64,000 nucleotides of DNA from Salinibacter ruber DSM 13855 (GCF_000013045.1 NC_007677.1:186001-250000); one strand, 5' to 3'. Counted from the first letter of the stretch, positions 9,411-19,540 are shown. A program made the numbers and translations. The notes: generated by a model not told the origin, from the sequence alone.

Positions 9411-9453
9411 GAGCGCACCCGCAGAAACCGCACCCGCAGAAACCGCACCCGCC
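9411..9453 (+). repeat. 15-bp tandem repeat just after the kinase stop codon
   Basis: Three copies of a unit close to GCACCCGCAGAAACC begin within a few bases of the TAG stop of the preceding kinase gene. It is outside the reading frame of any gene; loss of the stop codon would translate it as basic peptide. Confidence 0.8.
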
Positions 9454-9673
9454 GGGGCAGGCCTGCTTTCGGATCTGGTCGTTTCTGCCTGTCCAACTGG
9501 TCCCATCCGCTCCGGCCGAAGGTTCGGCTGGGCCCCGAGGGTTCGTTGTGCCGTACTGGTTTGATTTACACGCCGAGACAAAAGTAAAACGACAAAGCAA
9601 GAGACGAATCCTACATTCGCGAAGGAGGTTTGGGTTGAAAACAGCGTAATGCTTCGCCGGAGGAAAATATGAC

Positions 9674-12600
9674 ATGTTTATGTGGCCACCGCCTCTTGGT
9701 AAACCCGTCTATTTAATATACATCTCGGTGTTCGGGGGGGCGGCCCTGTCCTGCCTGCTCGGGGCGTGGCGGGCCCAGCGGATTGCGGGTTCGGACGTAC
9801 GCCGCGGGTTGGTTGCCCTGCTGTCCACGAGCGGCCTCTGGGCCGTTGCGCACGTCGGAATGCTTCTCGCCCCGGGCCTGCAGTGGAAAACCGTCTTTTA
9901 CGAGGCCGGGCTCGTCGTCGGGTTCGGCACGGTCTGGGCCTGGGGCTGGCTCTGCTCCGCCTACAGCGGGCGCAGGCTGCACCGGCGCCGAATGGTTCAA
10001 GGAATTGCTCTCGTCGTGTTTGTGGTGGTGACGCTCACAAAGTTGACCAACGCCTGGCACGGGCTGTACTTCGCGGCCGGGTGGCACACCACCCCGTTTG
10101 CTCATCTCCAGATCGACCACCGAACGCTTTACTGGATCACCGCCGCTCTGTCTTACACCTTGGCGGCAGTCGGCTTCTTCATGGTCGCCGAGCCGTTGCG
10201 GCGCGTTCAGGTCGGGGCCGGGCGGCTGGCGGGCCTGTTCGGGCTGACGGCCCTTCCGCTCATCGCGAACGGGCTGGGGTACCTTAGCCCCGCACTGCTG
10301 GACGTGAGTCACGAGCCGGTCGGCGTGGCGGCGTTTGCGATCGGCGTGCTGTTTGTTTACCAGGATCGGTTTGAAGAGACGGGCCGGACGGGCACTCAGG
10401 CAAATCCGGCCTTAGTGCTCTCCAAGGGGGGACGGCTGCGAAACTACAACGAGGCGGCCGCCACGCTCTTTCCGGCCTTGGCGGCAAAGAGCGCCGCCGG
10501 CCGACGCCTTTCGGATCTCCTTCCGGAGGTGGCGGAGGCAATTGCGGAGGGGGCGGAGCCCCTCCAGGTCGACGAGAACGGGACCGCCCGATACTTCCGC
10601 CTGTCCCAAAGCAGGTACGGACGAGGCACGGGGCGGCAGGTGGTCCTGAAAGACGTGACCGAGCGTGTGCTGCGGCGCCGGGTCCGGGAGCAGGAGCACC
10701 GCTTTCTGGCCGAGGCGGTGGGGCAGGCCCGGGAGGCCGTACTGGTCACGGAGGCCGGGCCGCTCGACGAGCCCGGGCCCCGGATTGTCTACGCCAACGA
10801 GGCGTTCGAGGCGATGACCGGCTACCGGGAGGGAGAGGTGCTCGGCCGAACGCCCCGCGTCTTGCAGGGCCCAGAGACCGACGAGGCAGTGCTCGGCTCG
10901 CTCCGCGCAGCCCTGGAGGCGGGGGAGCGCTGGCAGGGGGAGACGGTCAACTACCGGAAGGACGGAACGCCGTACGTGGTGCAGTGGAACGTGGCCCCAG
11001 TGACAGGGGAAGGGGGAGAGATTCAGCACTGGGTCTCCGTCCAGCGGGACGTGACCGAGGAGCGAGAGCGAGAGGAACAGCTCCGCAGGCAGAAGGGCCT
11101 CCTGGAGCAGACCCAGCGGCTGGCGGGGGCGTGGGAGGTTGATGTGGAGACCGGAGAAGGGACCGGGTCGGAGGCGTTCTACCAAATCTTGGAGATGGAG
11201 GGCGAACCGGCACTCACCGCGGAGAAGGGATTCCAGTTTTTTGCTCCCGAGGCGCGCCCGCAGGTCAGGGAGGCGTTTGAGCGCTGTGTGGAGACGGGAA
11301 CGCCCTATGACCTGGAGCTCCCGGTCGTCACCGCGGAGGGACACCGCCGGTGGGTCCGCACCGTGGGGGGCCCGTCCGAGACGTCCGAGGGGGAGGTGAC
11401 AAAAGTAGCCGGGGCCCTCCAGGACATTACCCCGCGGAAGGAAACCGAGGAGAAGCTTCGGCGCAGCCGCGAGCAGCTGTCGATGGCCGTGGAGGGGGGC
11501 AACGTGGGCACTTGGAACTGGGACCTGGAGACCGACGAGGTGATTTTTAACCGGCGGTGGGCCGAAATGCTGGGCTACTCCCGTGAGGAGTTGGACTTCG
11601 ATTTCAGCACCTGGGAGGCGCTAGTGCATCCGGAGGACCTGCCCCGTGCCCTCCAGATGCTGGAGACCTACATCGAGGGAGATGCCGGCACCTACGACCC
11701 GGAAATCCGAATGCGAACGAAGTCCGGCGGCTGGAAGTGGATCCAGACGATCGGCAGGGTGGTCGAGCGGGATGGGGAGGGCGCCGTCACCCGCGCCGCG
11801 GGCATCCACCTCGACATCGACGAGCGCAAGCGGGCCGAGGCCGAGCTCCAGCGCAGCCGCGAGCGCTACCGGTCGCTGTTCGAAGACTCCTCCAGCGCCA
11901 TCCTGGTCCACGACCTGGAGGGCCGGATCCAGGAGGCCAACCCGCAGGCCGAGTCGCTCTTCGGTCGCAGTACAGGCGCGCTTGAGGGCCTGTCGGTACG
12001 CGACCTCCACCCGTCAGGAGAAAGCGAGGTCGCCACGGAAAAACGGGCTGCCCTCCGGGACGGAGCGGCGTACCAGGCCGTTGCCCGGTACGAACGGGCC
12101 GACGGATCGGCGTTTTGGGGCGAGGTCTCCGCCAGCGTAACCGAAATTGGGGGCCGGGCCGTGGCGCGCACCCTGATCCAAGACGTGACCGAGCGGGTAC
12201 GGAGCCGCAAAAAGCTTGAGCACTACCGGGAGTACACCGATCGCCTGCTCGACGCGATCGACGATCTGTTCCTCGTGTTCGACGAGGAGGCCAAGCTTAC
12301 GCGCTGGAACGACCGCGTTGTGGAGGTCACCGGCTACGCCGATGAAGCCCTTGGGGGCATGGAGGCCCTCGGCTTCGTCCCCGAAGAGGAGCGGGAGCGG
12401 GTCGCATCCCAGATTGCCGACGGGTTCATGACCGGCCATGCAAAGATGGACATCCCGCTCCGCCGCGCGGACGGGACCACGGTGCCCTACGAGATTGCGG
12501 GAAACCTGGTCGACCGCCCCGGGGAGGGGTTCCGGGTGGTGTGTATCGGCCGGGACATCACTGCGCGAAGGCGACGAAAGCAGCGCCTGGAGCGGCAAAA

Positions 12601-14680
12601 CGACCTCTTTGAGCGGGCGCAGGAGATTGCCAATGTGGGCGCCTGGGAGTACGACGTGCGGAAGGAGAGAAGCGTGCTGACGGACCAGGCATGCCGCATC
12701 CACGGGATTTCGCCGGACCGCGACCTGACCCCGGAGCAAAGTCTGGCGTTTTACCACCCGGACGACCGGGATGCGGTCGCAGCGGCGTTCCGGAGGGCCG
12801 TCGAGGAGGGCGTGCCCTACGACATGGAGGTTCGCCTGATGACCCAGGAAGGGGAGGAGCGGTGGGTCCGCACCCGCGGGGAGCCGCAACTCGACACCAG
12901 TGCGGCCGAGGCCGCGAATGGAGATGCCTCGAAGGGGCAGGACAGCTCGCAGGGCGAGATCGTCCGGGTGCGGGGGACGGTCCAGGACATCACCGAGCGC
13001 AGGGAGCGCCGCCGGGAGCTGGAGCAGGCCGACACGATGTTTCGGGGCGCCCAGGATGCTCTGTTCCTGATCGACGTCGACCACGCCGGCGGCGAGCCGT
13101 CGTTTGCGATTGAGAAGCTCAATCCCGCCTACGAGGAGGCCACCGGGATGTCCGCAGCGTCCGTTCGGGGGAAAACGCCAGTGGAAGCCATTGGAGACGA
13201 GGCCGGCCGGTTTCGGGAGGCACGGTACCAGAAGTGCCTCGACCAGGAGAAGCCCCTCGAATACGAAGAAGAGATTCCCCTGGAGGGGGAAATGACCTAC
13301 TGGGAGACCCGAATCACGCCGGTCTTGGTGGGGGGAACGGCCGAGAAAATCGTCGGCTCTACCCGCGAGGTGACCGGCCGCAAGCAGCGGGAGCAGTTTC
13401 GCCGCCAGCGGCGCCAGAAGGTCGAGGCCCTCTACGAGGCCACCAACCAGTTGCTTCGGGCCGAGGGCAAGGAGGCCGTGGGGGCGCTGCTCGTGGACCT
13501 CGTCGACGAAACGTTCGACTTCGCGGGCACGGCCGTCCGCTTCGCGAAAGACGGCCGGCTGGTCCCCACCAGCGTCTCCCCTGCGCTCCAGGCGCACATG
13601 CCGGAGCGCCAGTCCTATAATTTTGACGAAGAGACGCCCGTGGCCGAATCGTACCGGACGGGTCAGACCCAGGTCTACCACAACCTCCGAGAGGGAGACA
13701 GCGCAGTGAACCGGGGGGATATTCGGGCGGCGGCCTACGTGCCGATGGGCCGCCACGGCACCCTCTCGGTGGGCAGTCGCCGGGTTGGAGGAATTGACTC
13801 TTTTGACCGCCGCCTCGTCGAAGTGATAGCCGACTACGCCACCCTGGTGCTCGGTCGCGTGGATCGGGAAGCGGTTCTCCGCGGGGCGAAAGAGGAGGCC
13901 GAACGGGCCCGCCAAGAGGCGGAGGCGGCAAGCCAGGCGAAGTCCGTCTTCCTGGCGAACATGAGCCACGAGATCCGCACGCCGCTGACCTCCATCCTCG
14001 GCTTTGCGGAGGCCATCGGGGAGGAGGTCGGCGGGGACGACCAGACCGAGAAGACCGACCGGTCGGACGTGGACCTGCCGGCGCTCCGTCAGTTTGCCGC
14101 CCTGATCGAAAGCAGCGGAGAGCGCCTCATGAACACGCTCACCGGTGTGCTCAACCTTTCGAAGCTGGAGGCCGGTGAGATGAACCTTGCCCCCGAGCCG
14201 GTTGACCTGGCCGCGGAGGCCGAGAAGGCCGTTCAGGAGTTCGACCCGCAGGCGCGAGACGCCGGGGTTGACCTGGCGGCGGAGGGAGGCCAAGACGCAG
14301 TCTGGGCCCGGGCCGACGAGGGCGGCGTGCAGATCGTGCTCCGCAATCTCTTGAGCAACGCCGTTAAGTACACGGGAGAGGGCGGTGCGGTGCGAGTTTC
14401 TGCCCGGACGGACGGGAAACAGGACGCCGTGCTGGAGGTGGTGGACACCGGCATTGGGATGGACCCGGCCCAGGTGGAGGATCTGTTCGAGCCGTTCCGT
14501 CAGGAGTCCGAGGGCCTGGCCCGGGAGTACGAGGGCACTGGGCTGGGCCTGGCGGTGACCTGGAAGGCCCTCCAGCAGATGGAGGGGGGCGTCGAGGTGG
14601 AGACCGAAAAGGGCGAGGGCACCTGCTTCACGGTCCGGCTTCCGGCGGCACGTGTGGAGAACGGCCTAGACGAGCCCTGA
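9674..14680 (+). CDS. Giant 7TM multi-PAS histidine kinase
   Basis: Protein of 1668 residues. A seven-helix membrane sensor of the HisKA_7TM type (about 1-235), common in haloarchaea, is followed by roughly eight PAS domains (starting near 245, 341, 473, 599, 729, 855, 975 and 1119; most end in a D-[IV]-T-x-R motif), a GAF domain (about 1250-1400), a HisKA domain with MSHEIRTPL (phosphorylated His near 1432) and an HATPase domain (about 1545-1660; NLLSNAVKYTG, DTGIGM, GTGLGL). There is no receiver domain, so it is not a hybrid kinase. The start is supported by a GGAGGA ribosome-binding sequence about 10 bases before the ATG. No regulator gene is adjacent. The PAS array could integrate several redox, light or ligand inputs; none can be assigned. 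Confidence 0.93.
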   Translation: MFMWPPPLGKPVYLIYISVFGGAALSCLLGAWRAQRIAGSDVRRGLVALLSTSGLWAVAHVGMLLAPGLQWKTVFYEAGLVVGFGTVWAWGWLCSAYSGRRLHRRRMVQGIALVVFVVVTLTKLTNAWHGLYFAAGWHTTPFAHLQIDHRTLYWITAALSYTLAAVGFFMVAEPLRRVQVGAGRLAGLFGLTALPLIANGLGYLSPALLDVSHEPVGVAAFAIGVLFVYQDRFEETGRTGTQANPALVLSKGGRLRNYNEAAATLFPALAAKSAAGRRLSDLLPEVAEAIAEGAEPLQVDENGTARYFRLSQSRYGRGTGRQVVLKDVTERVLRRRVREQEHRFLAEAVGQAREAVLVTEAGPLDEPGPRIVYANEAFEAMTGYREGEVLGRTPRVLQGPETDEAVLGSLRAALEAGERWQGETVNYRKDGTPYVVQWNVAPVTGEGGEIQHWVSVQRDVTEEREREEQLRRQKGLLEQTQRLAGAWEVDVETGEGTGSEAFYQILEMEGEPALTAEKGFQFFAPEARPQVREAFERCVETGTPYDLELPVVTAEGHRRWVRTVGGPSETSEGEVTKVAGALQDITPRKETEEKLRRSREQLSMAVEGGNVGTWNWDLETDEVIFNRRWAEMLGYSREELDFDFSTWEALVHPEDLPRALQMLETYIEGDAGTYDPEIRMRTKSGGWKWIQTIGRVVERDGEGAVTRAAGIHLDIDERKRAEAELQRSRERYRSLFEDSSSAILVHDLEGRIQEANPQAESLFGRSTGALEGLSVRDLHPSGESEVATEKRAALRDGAAYQAVARYERADGSAFWGEVSASVTEIGGRAVARTLIQDVTERVRSRKKLEHYREYTDRLLDAIDDLFLVFDEEAKLTRWNDRVVEVTGYADEALGGMEALGFVPEEERERVASQIADGFMTGHAKMDIPLRRADGTTVPYEIAGNLVDRPGEGFRVVCIGRDITARRRRKQRLERQNDLFERAQEIANVGAWEYDVRKERSVLTDQACRIHGISPDRDLTPEQSLAFYHPDDRDAVAAAFRRAVEEGVPYDMEVRLMTQEGEERWVRTRGEPQLDTSAAEAANGDASKGQDSSQGEIVRVRGTVQDITERRERRRELEQADTMFRGAQDALFLIDVDHAGGEPSFAIEKLNPAYEEATGMSAASVRGKTPVEAIGDEAGRFREARYQKCLDQEKPLEYEEEIPLEGEMTYWETRITPVLVGGTAEKIVGSTREVTGRKQREQFRRQRRQKVEALYEATNQLLRAEGKEAVGALLVDLVDETFDFAGTAVRFAKDGRLVPTSVSPALQAHMPERQSYNFDEETPVAESYRTGQTQVYHNLREGDSAVNRGDIRAAAYVPMGRHGTLSVGSRRVGGIDSFDRRLVEVIADYATLVLGRVDREAVLRGAKEEAERARQEAEAASQAKSVFLANMSHEIRTPLTSILGFAEAIGEEVGGDDQTEKTDRSDVDLPALRQFAALIESSGERLMNTLTGVLNLSKLEAGEMNLAPEPVDLAAEAEKAVQEFDPQARDAGVDLAAEGGQDAVWARADEGGVQIVLRNLLSNAVKYTGEGGAVRVSARTDGKQDAVLEVVDTGIGMDPAQVEDLFEPFRQESEGLAREYEGTGLGLAVTWKALQQMEGGVEVETEKGEGTCFTVRLPAARVENGLDEP

Positions 14681-14996
14681 GTCGTGCGCCGGACACAGAA
14701 CAGCGCACACAGAACAGCGCACACAGAACAGTGCGCGGAGGGCGTCGCATGGTGCACCGTTGCGGACGGCCGTCCAGAGGGGGGGGTGGCACAGGAGACA
14801 CGCCCATCGGCAACATCCGGGACGTCGCTCCTCCTCGACCAGGCCTTCGAGCCCGCCTCCAGGCCCCAGCGGGGCAGGCCCGGGTCTCGGGGATTACTCT
14901 GAATCCGTCTCTCCGGATGCCGTGCCTGCAAACTGAGACGGGAGTTGAGAGTAGAACACATTGTCCCGCTTCTCCTCTTCTTTGTGCACCGACGCC
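14681..14996 (+). other. 316-bp gap starting with a 14-bp tandem repeat
   Basis: Three copies of ACACAGAACAGCGC (14693-14735) lie just after the stop of the giant kinase. The rest contains no gene that I can support; it presumably carries the promoter of the small membrane protein at 14997. Confidence 0.6.
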
Positions 14997-15206
14997 ATGA
15001 CCATTGCGCTGATTGTTGTCTTGGGAGGGATTGTGGCCGTCCTCTTCTTCCTGGTGATGATTGCCCGGCTCAGTACCGAGGAGGAAAAGAGAGCGCCTCG
15101 GAAACGCGACGAGGGGATTCTGAGGGAGGTGCTCACCGGATTTGTCGTTGGCATTGCGCTGCCCGCAATCGTCTTCCTCTCCTTTTTCCTGTTCTTCGCC
15201 GGGTGA
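14997..15206 (+). CDS. Small two-helix membrane protein (hypothetical)
   Basis: Sixty-nine residues from the ATG at 14997 (MTIALIVVLGG). Two transmembrane helices, about residues 3-21 and 47-67, are separated by a short charged loop containing EEEKRAPRKRDEG. A further in-frame ATG at 14961 would add 12 polar residues and is less likely because the helix then no longer begins the protein. No family recognised; the clean two-helix hairpin topology supports a real gene. It stands alone between the kinase and a convergent ABC operon. Confidence 0.55.
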   Translation: MTIALIVVLGGIVAVLFFLVMIARLSTEEEKRAPRKRDEGILREVLTGFVVGIALPAIVFLSFFLFFAG

Positions 15207-15386
15207 TTTTCGATGCCCGGGCCGACGACAGGGGCTCACGTAGGGACCGGGGCCTCCAGCGGCGCGGTCGCCGACGCCGTGCTGCCGACGCGGTGCCGGG
15301 CGGAGGCGCCGGGCAATCCATCTTCGCAAACGCACCGCCCGGCCGAAGCGTCCCGGGCGGGAGCGCAGCGCCCGAGGGGGGCTTGC

Positions 15387-17006
15387 TTACGCGGTGTGGG
15401 GCCCCGTCACCGCACCGACGAGAAGCACCGCGGCGGCAAGGCCATAGCCGACGAGCGTGCCCGGCGGGGCGTGCGCGACGCCCCCGAAATCGAGCGCGGC
15501 CTGCCGGCTGGCGAGCCCAACGTACCAGAGCACGAGGTAGACGATTTCGAAGAGGCGGGGCGTGCCGGACAGGCGCCCGGCGGCGAGGCCGAGCGCGGGG
15601 ACGAACAAGACCCCCACCAGCGCCCGCCAATGGCCGCCCAGCAAAAGCGGGCCGGCCAGTAGCGCCAGGGGCACCGCGGCCCCCACCGCCCACGCCGCCA
15701 CGCGCTGGGCACGGGCATAGGGCGAGGAGGCCACCAGCGGCGCGGTGCGCGTGGTCGTCTCGCGCGCCCCGAGGTCCGACCAGAGCGGCAGGGGCCAGAG
15801 CCACGCGACGACGAGGAGGCCGGTGCTTCCCGGGACCCACAGCCCCGCCCCGACCAGGACCAGGGCGCCCACCTGCCAGGTCCCGGACCGCCGCCGCAGG
15901 GCCCGCCGACACTCCACCGCGAAGAGGCCGAACGGCCGGAGGGCAACAGGGGCCGAGAGGGACCCAAGCAGGGACCAAGGGGCCGACTCCGCAGGGGCCG
16001 GTGCATCGGGGTGCCCCTCAGGCCCCGAAGGATGTCCTGCGGTCGGAGGCCCGGCCGTAGCAGGGGGCTCAGTAGAGGTCGCTTCGGTTTTCGGCGTGGA
16101 CGTGTTGGGGCCGGGCAATGCTGATCGCAGGGGCGCCCGCCAGCTTGGGCTCGGGTCGAAGCGGTCAAACGGGAGCGCGGCCCCTGCAGCCAGCGCTCCG
16201 CCGGCCAGGACGAGCCCGGCGCGGCGCGCAAGGAGGTCGGCCGTAACGGCGACGCCGTCCCACTGAAAGGTCTTTAGCTGCTCGGCGGGGGCCCGGTAGT
16301 ATCCGAAATTAAACATTGCCCCCGGGTCGGCCTCCGGATACTGCGCAAGCACGGCCTGGCTCATGCTGTCGTGAATCACGCCCATGCCCAGCAGGTCCAC
16401 CGGTGCGGCGCCGAGGACCGGTGCGACGGTCGCCGCCACGGCGCCGAAGAAGTAGAGAATGCCGCCCACGGTCCCCCCAAGACCGGGCAGGCACTCAAAG
16501 GCGAGCGCAACGGCCGTCACGACGGCCGCCGTGGGCACCACGAACAGAAGGAACGGCGTTAGGAGCGGGGCAGGGGCGGGGAGGCCCTCGCCTCGTAGCA
16601 CGAACAGGACCGCCAGGCTCACGGCCATGCTGCCGGCCAGAACCAGGAGAAACAACGTGCCGCTTGTCCATTTGCCGAGCAGGTACGTCACCGAGCGAAC
16701 GGGAGACGCGGCCACGAGCGGCGCCGTGCGCCCCTGCCGCTCGCGGGAGAGGGCGCCGCGGACGAGGTAGAAGCCGAAGAGAGTGAGGAGAAAGGCCGCC
16801 GTAAGCGATAAGACCGTGCCCATCCAGGCGGCATTCGCGGCCCCTCGGTACGAGCGATCCACGAGGGTGAGCTCGATCCGGCCGGCCAGAACCAGGTGGC
16901 CGAGATAAACGCAGGCCGCCACCATCATCAGGAGGCGGCGGTCCCGGAGGCGCGTCCGCAGGTCGGACAGGGCGGTGTGGAGCCAGGCGCGAAGGGCACT
17001 ACTCAT
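15387..17006 (-). CDS. ABC-2 type transporter permease
   Basis: Protein of 539 residues with about 12 hydrophobic helices in two groups (1-285 and 350-539), separated by a Pro/Ser/Thr-rich loop (about 290-345). Each half contains the RQGRTAPLVAASPVRS-like or TRTAPLVASSPYARAQ motif, so the protein looks like two internally repeated permease halves, as in ABC-2 exporters of the same class as bacteriocin/drug and gliding-type systems. Its ATG overlaps the stop of the ATPase gene by four bases (ATGA), showing tight translational coupling. With the ATPase it forms an exporter of unknown substrate in the inner membrane. Confidence 0.85.
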   Translation of the reverse strand: MSSALRAWLHTALSDLRTRLRDRRLLMMVAACVYLGHLVLAGRIELTLVDRSYRGAANAAWMGTVLSLTAAFLLTLFGFYLVRGALSRERQGRTAPLVAASPVRSVTYLLGKWTSGTLFLLVLAGSMAVSLAVLFVLRGEGLPAPAPLLTPFLLFVVPTAAVVTAVALAFECLPGLGGTVGGILYFFGAVAATVAPVLGAAPVDLLGMGVIHDSMSQAVLAQYPEADPGAMFNFGYYRAPAEQLKTFQWDGVAVTADLLARRAGLVLAGGALAAGAALPFDRFDPSPSWRAPLRSALPGPNTSTPKTEATSTEPPATAGPPTAGHPSGPEGHPDAPAPAESAPWSLLGSLSAPVALRPFGLFAVECRRALRRRSGTWQVGALVLVGAGLWVPGSTGLLVVAWLWPLPLWSDLGARETTTRTAPLVASSPYARAQRVAAWAVGAAVPLALLAGPLLLGGHWRALVGVLFVPALGLAAGRLSGTPRLFEIVYLVLWYVGLASRQAALDFGGVAHAPPGTLVGYGLAAAVLLVGAVTGPHTA

Positions 17007-17881
17007 CGAGGCGAGGTGGGGCCGCTCAAAAGCGAGAGATAGGCGTCTTCGAGGGTCGGCTCGGCGGGGGTGGCCTCCGCGCTCGGGGGCTGCTCGGCCA
17101 CCGCGTGGACGCGGACGCCGCCTGGGCCGCGGGTCGCCTTCGTCACCCGATACGCGTCGCGGACACGGCCCAGCTCATCGTGCCCGACGACCCACTCCCA
17201 GACGCGGTCGCGCACCCGGTCGATGAGCGCCTCCGGGGCGGCGGTGGCGGCGAGGCGGCCGTCGTGCATGATGGCAAGGCGGCTGGCCGTGGCTTCCACG
17301 TCCGACACGATGTGGGTAGAGAGGAGCACCACGCGCTCCTCGGCCAGGTCGGTCAGCAGGGCGCGGAAGCGGGCCCGTTCCTCCGGATCGAGGCCGACCG
17401 TCGGCTCGTCGGCCACCAGCAGGTCGGGGTCGTTCAGCAGGGCGCAGGCAATGCCCACCCGCTGGATCATGCCGCCCGAGAACCCGCCCAGCCGGCGGCC
17501 TCGGGCCTCCTCCAACCTGGCGGTCTCCAGAAGCGTGTCGATCCGGGGGCGTGCGGCGCCGCCCGGCACGCCCTTCAGGGCAGCCATGTAGTGCAGAAAC
17601 TCCTCGGCGGTCAGCTCGGGGTAGACCCCAAAATCCTGAGGCAGGTAGCCGAGCGTCCGCCGCATGGCGACGGGCCGGTCCACGATGTCGGTGCCGTTCC
17701 AGCGGAGGGTGCCCGCCGTGGGCGTCGTGATCGTCGCGATGAGCCGCATGAGCGTCGACTTGCCGGCCCCGTTGGGGCCCAGCAGCCCGATGAGGCCCTC
17801 CGACACCGTGAGGGAGACGTCCCGGACGGCCTCGGTGCCGTCGCCGTAGGTCTTCGACACGTCGTCGATCTGGAGCTCCAT
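17003..17881 (-). CDS. ABC transporter ATP-binding protein
   Basis: About 292 residues from the ATG at 17881 (MELQIDDVSKTYGDG), which is the canonical beginning of the fold; an ATG 24 codons upstream is less likely. Walker A GPNGAGKST near residue 36, signature GGFSGGMIQR near 130, Walker B LLVADEP followed by TVGLDP, and the switch His in LLSTHI are all present, so it is an active ATPase. The C-terminal extension (about 215-292) is typical of ABC-2 exporter subunits. It is the second gene of a CPBP protease, ATPase, permease operon and is a paralogue of the ATPase at 49935. Confidence 0.95.
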   Translation of the reverse strand: MELQIDDVSKTYGDGTEAVRDVSLTVSEGLIGLLGPNGAGKSTLMRLIATITTPTAGTLRWNGTDIVDRPVAMRRTLGYLPQDFGVYPELTAEEFLHYMAALKGVPGGAARPRIDTLLETARLEEARGRRLGGFSGGMIQRVGIACALLNDPDLLVADEPTVGLDPEERARFRALLTDLAEERVVLLSTHIVSDVEATASRLAIMHDGRLAATAAPEALIDRVRDRVWEWVVGHDELGRVRDAYRVTKATRGPGGVRVHAVAEQPPSAEATPAEPTLEDAYLSLLSGPTSPR

Positions 17882-17949
17882 GTGGAACGGGGGATTGAGA
17901 AAGAGAGGGAAACCAGGGCCCGGTTCGCGCACCCAACCGGCGACAGGAG

Positions 17950-18804
17950 TCACTCGGCGGGGGCCTGACTGGCGCTTGCCGGCGCTTTTCCTGGGATCTC
18001 AGGCAGCCTCCCGTCTCCGGAAAGCGTGCGGGCGCCCACCTGCCAGATCACGACTGCCATCACGAGGACGTAAAACACCCCGTCCCAGGGCACGCTCTGG
18101 GCGAGGGGCGGCATCTGTCCCGACACCCCAAGCAGATCCGGCCGGTTGTGCGCCGCGTGGGTAATCATGACTACTGGAAGCGCCCCCTTCGTCGCGTTGT
18201 ACAGCCAGCCCAGCAAGACCGAGAAGGCCATTACCTCCGGCACGTACACGTAGAAGGAATCGAACCCGCCCACGCCCAGCAGAAGGAACGGCAGGTGCCA
18301 CAGGGCCCACATCCCGCCCACGAAGAGGCTCGCGGCGACGGCACCGTACTGTTTCTGGAGCCGCACTTGGGCGAAGCCTCGCCACCCGAATTCCTCAAGG
18401 GCCCCGGCCACAAACAGCGTGATCCCCATGCTGACGAGGTACCCCACAATGGGGACCTCCGTCCCGGCGACAAGCAACACGTCCGCCCCGAGCAGCCACG
18501 CCACGAGATTCGGCATCTCCTTCCCGACCACGAGAATCCCGATTCCCAGCAGGTACCAGCGCAGGCCTGCGCGCCAGCGCCCCACCTGCCCGAGCCAGCC
18601 CGAGACGCTCTCCCCCAGCAGCCAGACGGTGAGGAGTCCCCCGAAAAGCGGCCCCCAGGCGAAGGGCACCTGAACCGGTCCAGAAGCGCCGGTCCCGATT
18701 AAGCCAAACGTCAGGCCGAGGTACCCCCACGAAAAGAGAAACGTCAGGATGAAAAATGTCGCGGTGGGGAAGCGCCGAACGTTCGAGCGAATGGTCTCGG
18801 GCAT
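17950..18804 (-). CDS. CPBP family intramembrane metalloprotease
   Basis: About 284 residues from the ATG at 18804 (MPETIRSNVRRFP). Eight or so hydrophobic helices and the CPBP (CAAX protease / bacteriocin-processing) motifs are visible: EEFGWRGF near residue 136 (the EExxxR motif), the His of WALWHLPF near 168, and a conserved Asn/His pair in NATKGALPVVMITHAAHN. The glutamates and histidines are the expected catalytic residues, so it is probably active within the membrane. It lies 68 bp upstream of the ABC ATPase on the same strand; CPBP proteases next to ABC exporters often process or protect against exported peptides, which is inference here. Confidence 0.88.
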   Translation of the reverse strand: MPETIRSNVRRFPTATFFILTFLFSWGYLGLTFGLIGTGASGPVQVPFAWGPLFGGLLTVWLLGESVSGWLGQVGRWRAGLRWYLLGIGILVVGKEMPNLVAWLLGADVLLVAGTEVPIVGYLVSMGITLFVAGALEEFGWRGFAQVRLQKQYGAVAASLFVGGMWALWHLPFLLLGVGGFDSFYVYVPEVMAFSVLLGWLYNATKGALPVVMITHAAHNRPDLLGVSGQMPPLAQSVPWDGVFYVLVMAVVIWQVGARTLSGDGRLPEIPGKAPASASQAPAE

Positions 18805-19540
18805 GAGGTGTTGAAGGGTGTGGAAAAGGTTCAGTAGGACATCTGGGAGCCCAAGATACCCGGTAGGCATGGAGGCCGACGGGCTCCGGTGGGTCCGGAA
18901 GCCAGGATTCAGGCTGATCCGGGACAGCCCTCTTCAAGAACGCCGAAAGCGCCCCGCAATGCTGGCGTTCTGTCAACGAGGAGTCTTGAAGCGGACATGG
19001 CCGAATCCTCGTCGTGAGCGCCTCCAAGCTCAAATCAATACGCCCAGCAGGAGGCAGCCCTCAGTCATGACCCCCCCGATGCAGGCGCGTCAGCTCGGAA
19101 TTGTCGGTCTAGCGGCATCGCGTAAAAGGGCACGCGCGGTCCGCCGGAGCGTTCGGGGGGCGTCGGCGAGCCGGTTGGACTGTGCGACGAGTGGGGCCGA
19201 GGGGGGATCCTTCGGACACGGATCCCGAACGAAAGGGGGGCTTCGGCCTAGAGATGAAACGCGCCGGCCTGCTTGAGATCGAGACCGAAAGGGAACCCGT
19301 CCCCTCTGAGTGCCTGCGGTCGCCATTCAAGGCCGAACGACTCTCTGTCCCTCAGCATATGGGACACGAAGACCAACAAAAGAGCCCGCCCCAACGCGTT
19401 GAGGGCCGACCGGTCGCCCCAGTGACTTCGATGCGTCGGATACGTCTACGGGCGTGTCCGCACCCGTCGGTCCATCGACGCCCGTCTACCGGTGTCTGCC
19501 CGATCCGCCGGCACCTGTTCACTGGAGCCCATCGACATCG
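18805..19540 (+). other. 736-bp gap without a gene
   Basis: No frame here has domain character on either strand. It separates the CPBP operon from the mobile-element relic that begins near 19541. Confidence 0.5.

Noticed and set aside
12014-14293. Long open frame on the minus strand opposite the giant kinase
   Set aside because: It overlaps the coding part of a clear histidine kinase in antisense; its translation is Leu/Arg/Gly-rich without domains. Long antisense frames are expected from codon bias in GC-rich genes.
15207-15386. Possible frame reading into the ABC permease end
   Set aside because: Only a short gap with frames that are antisense to the permease; nothing supports a gene.
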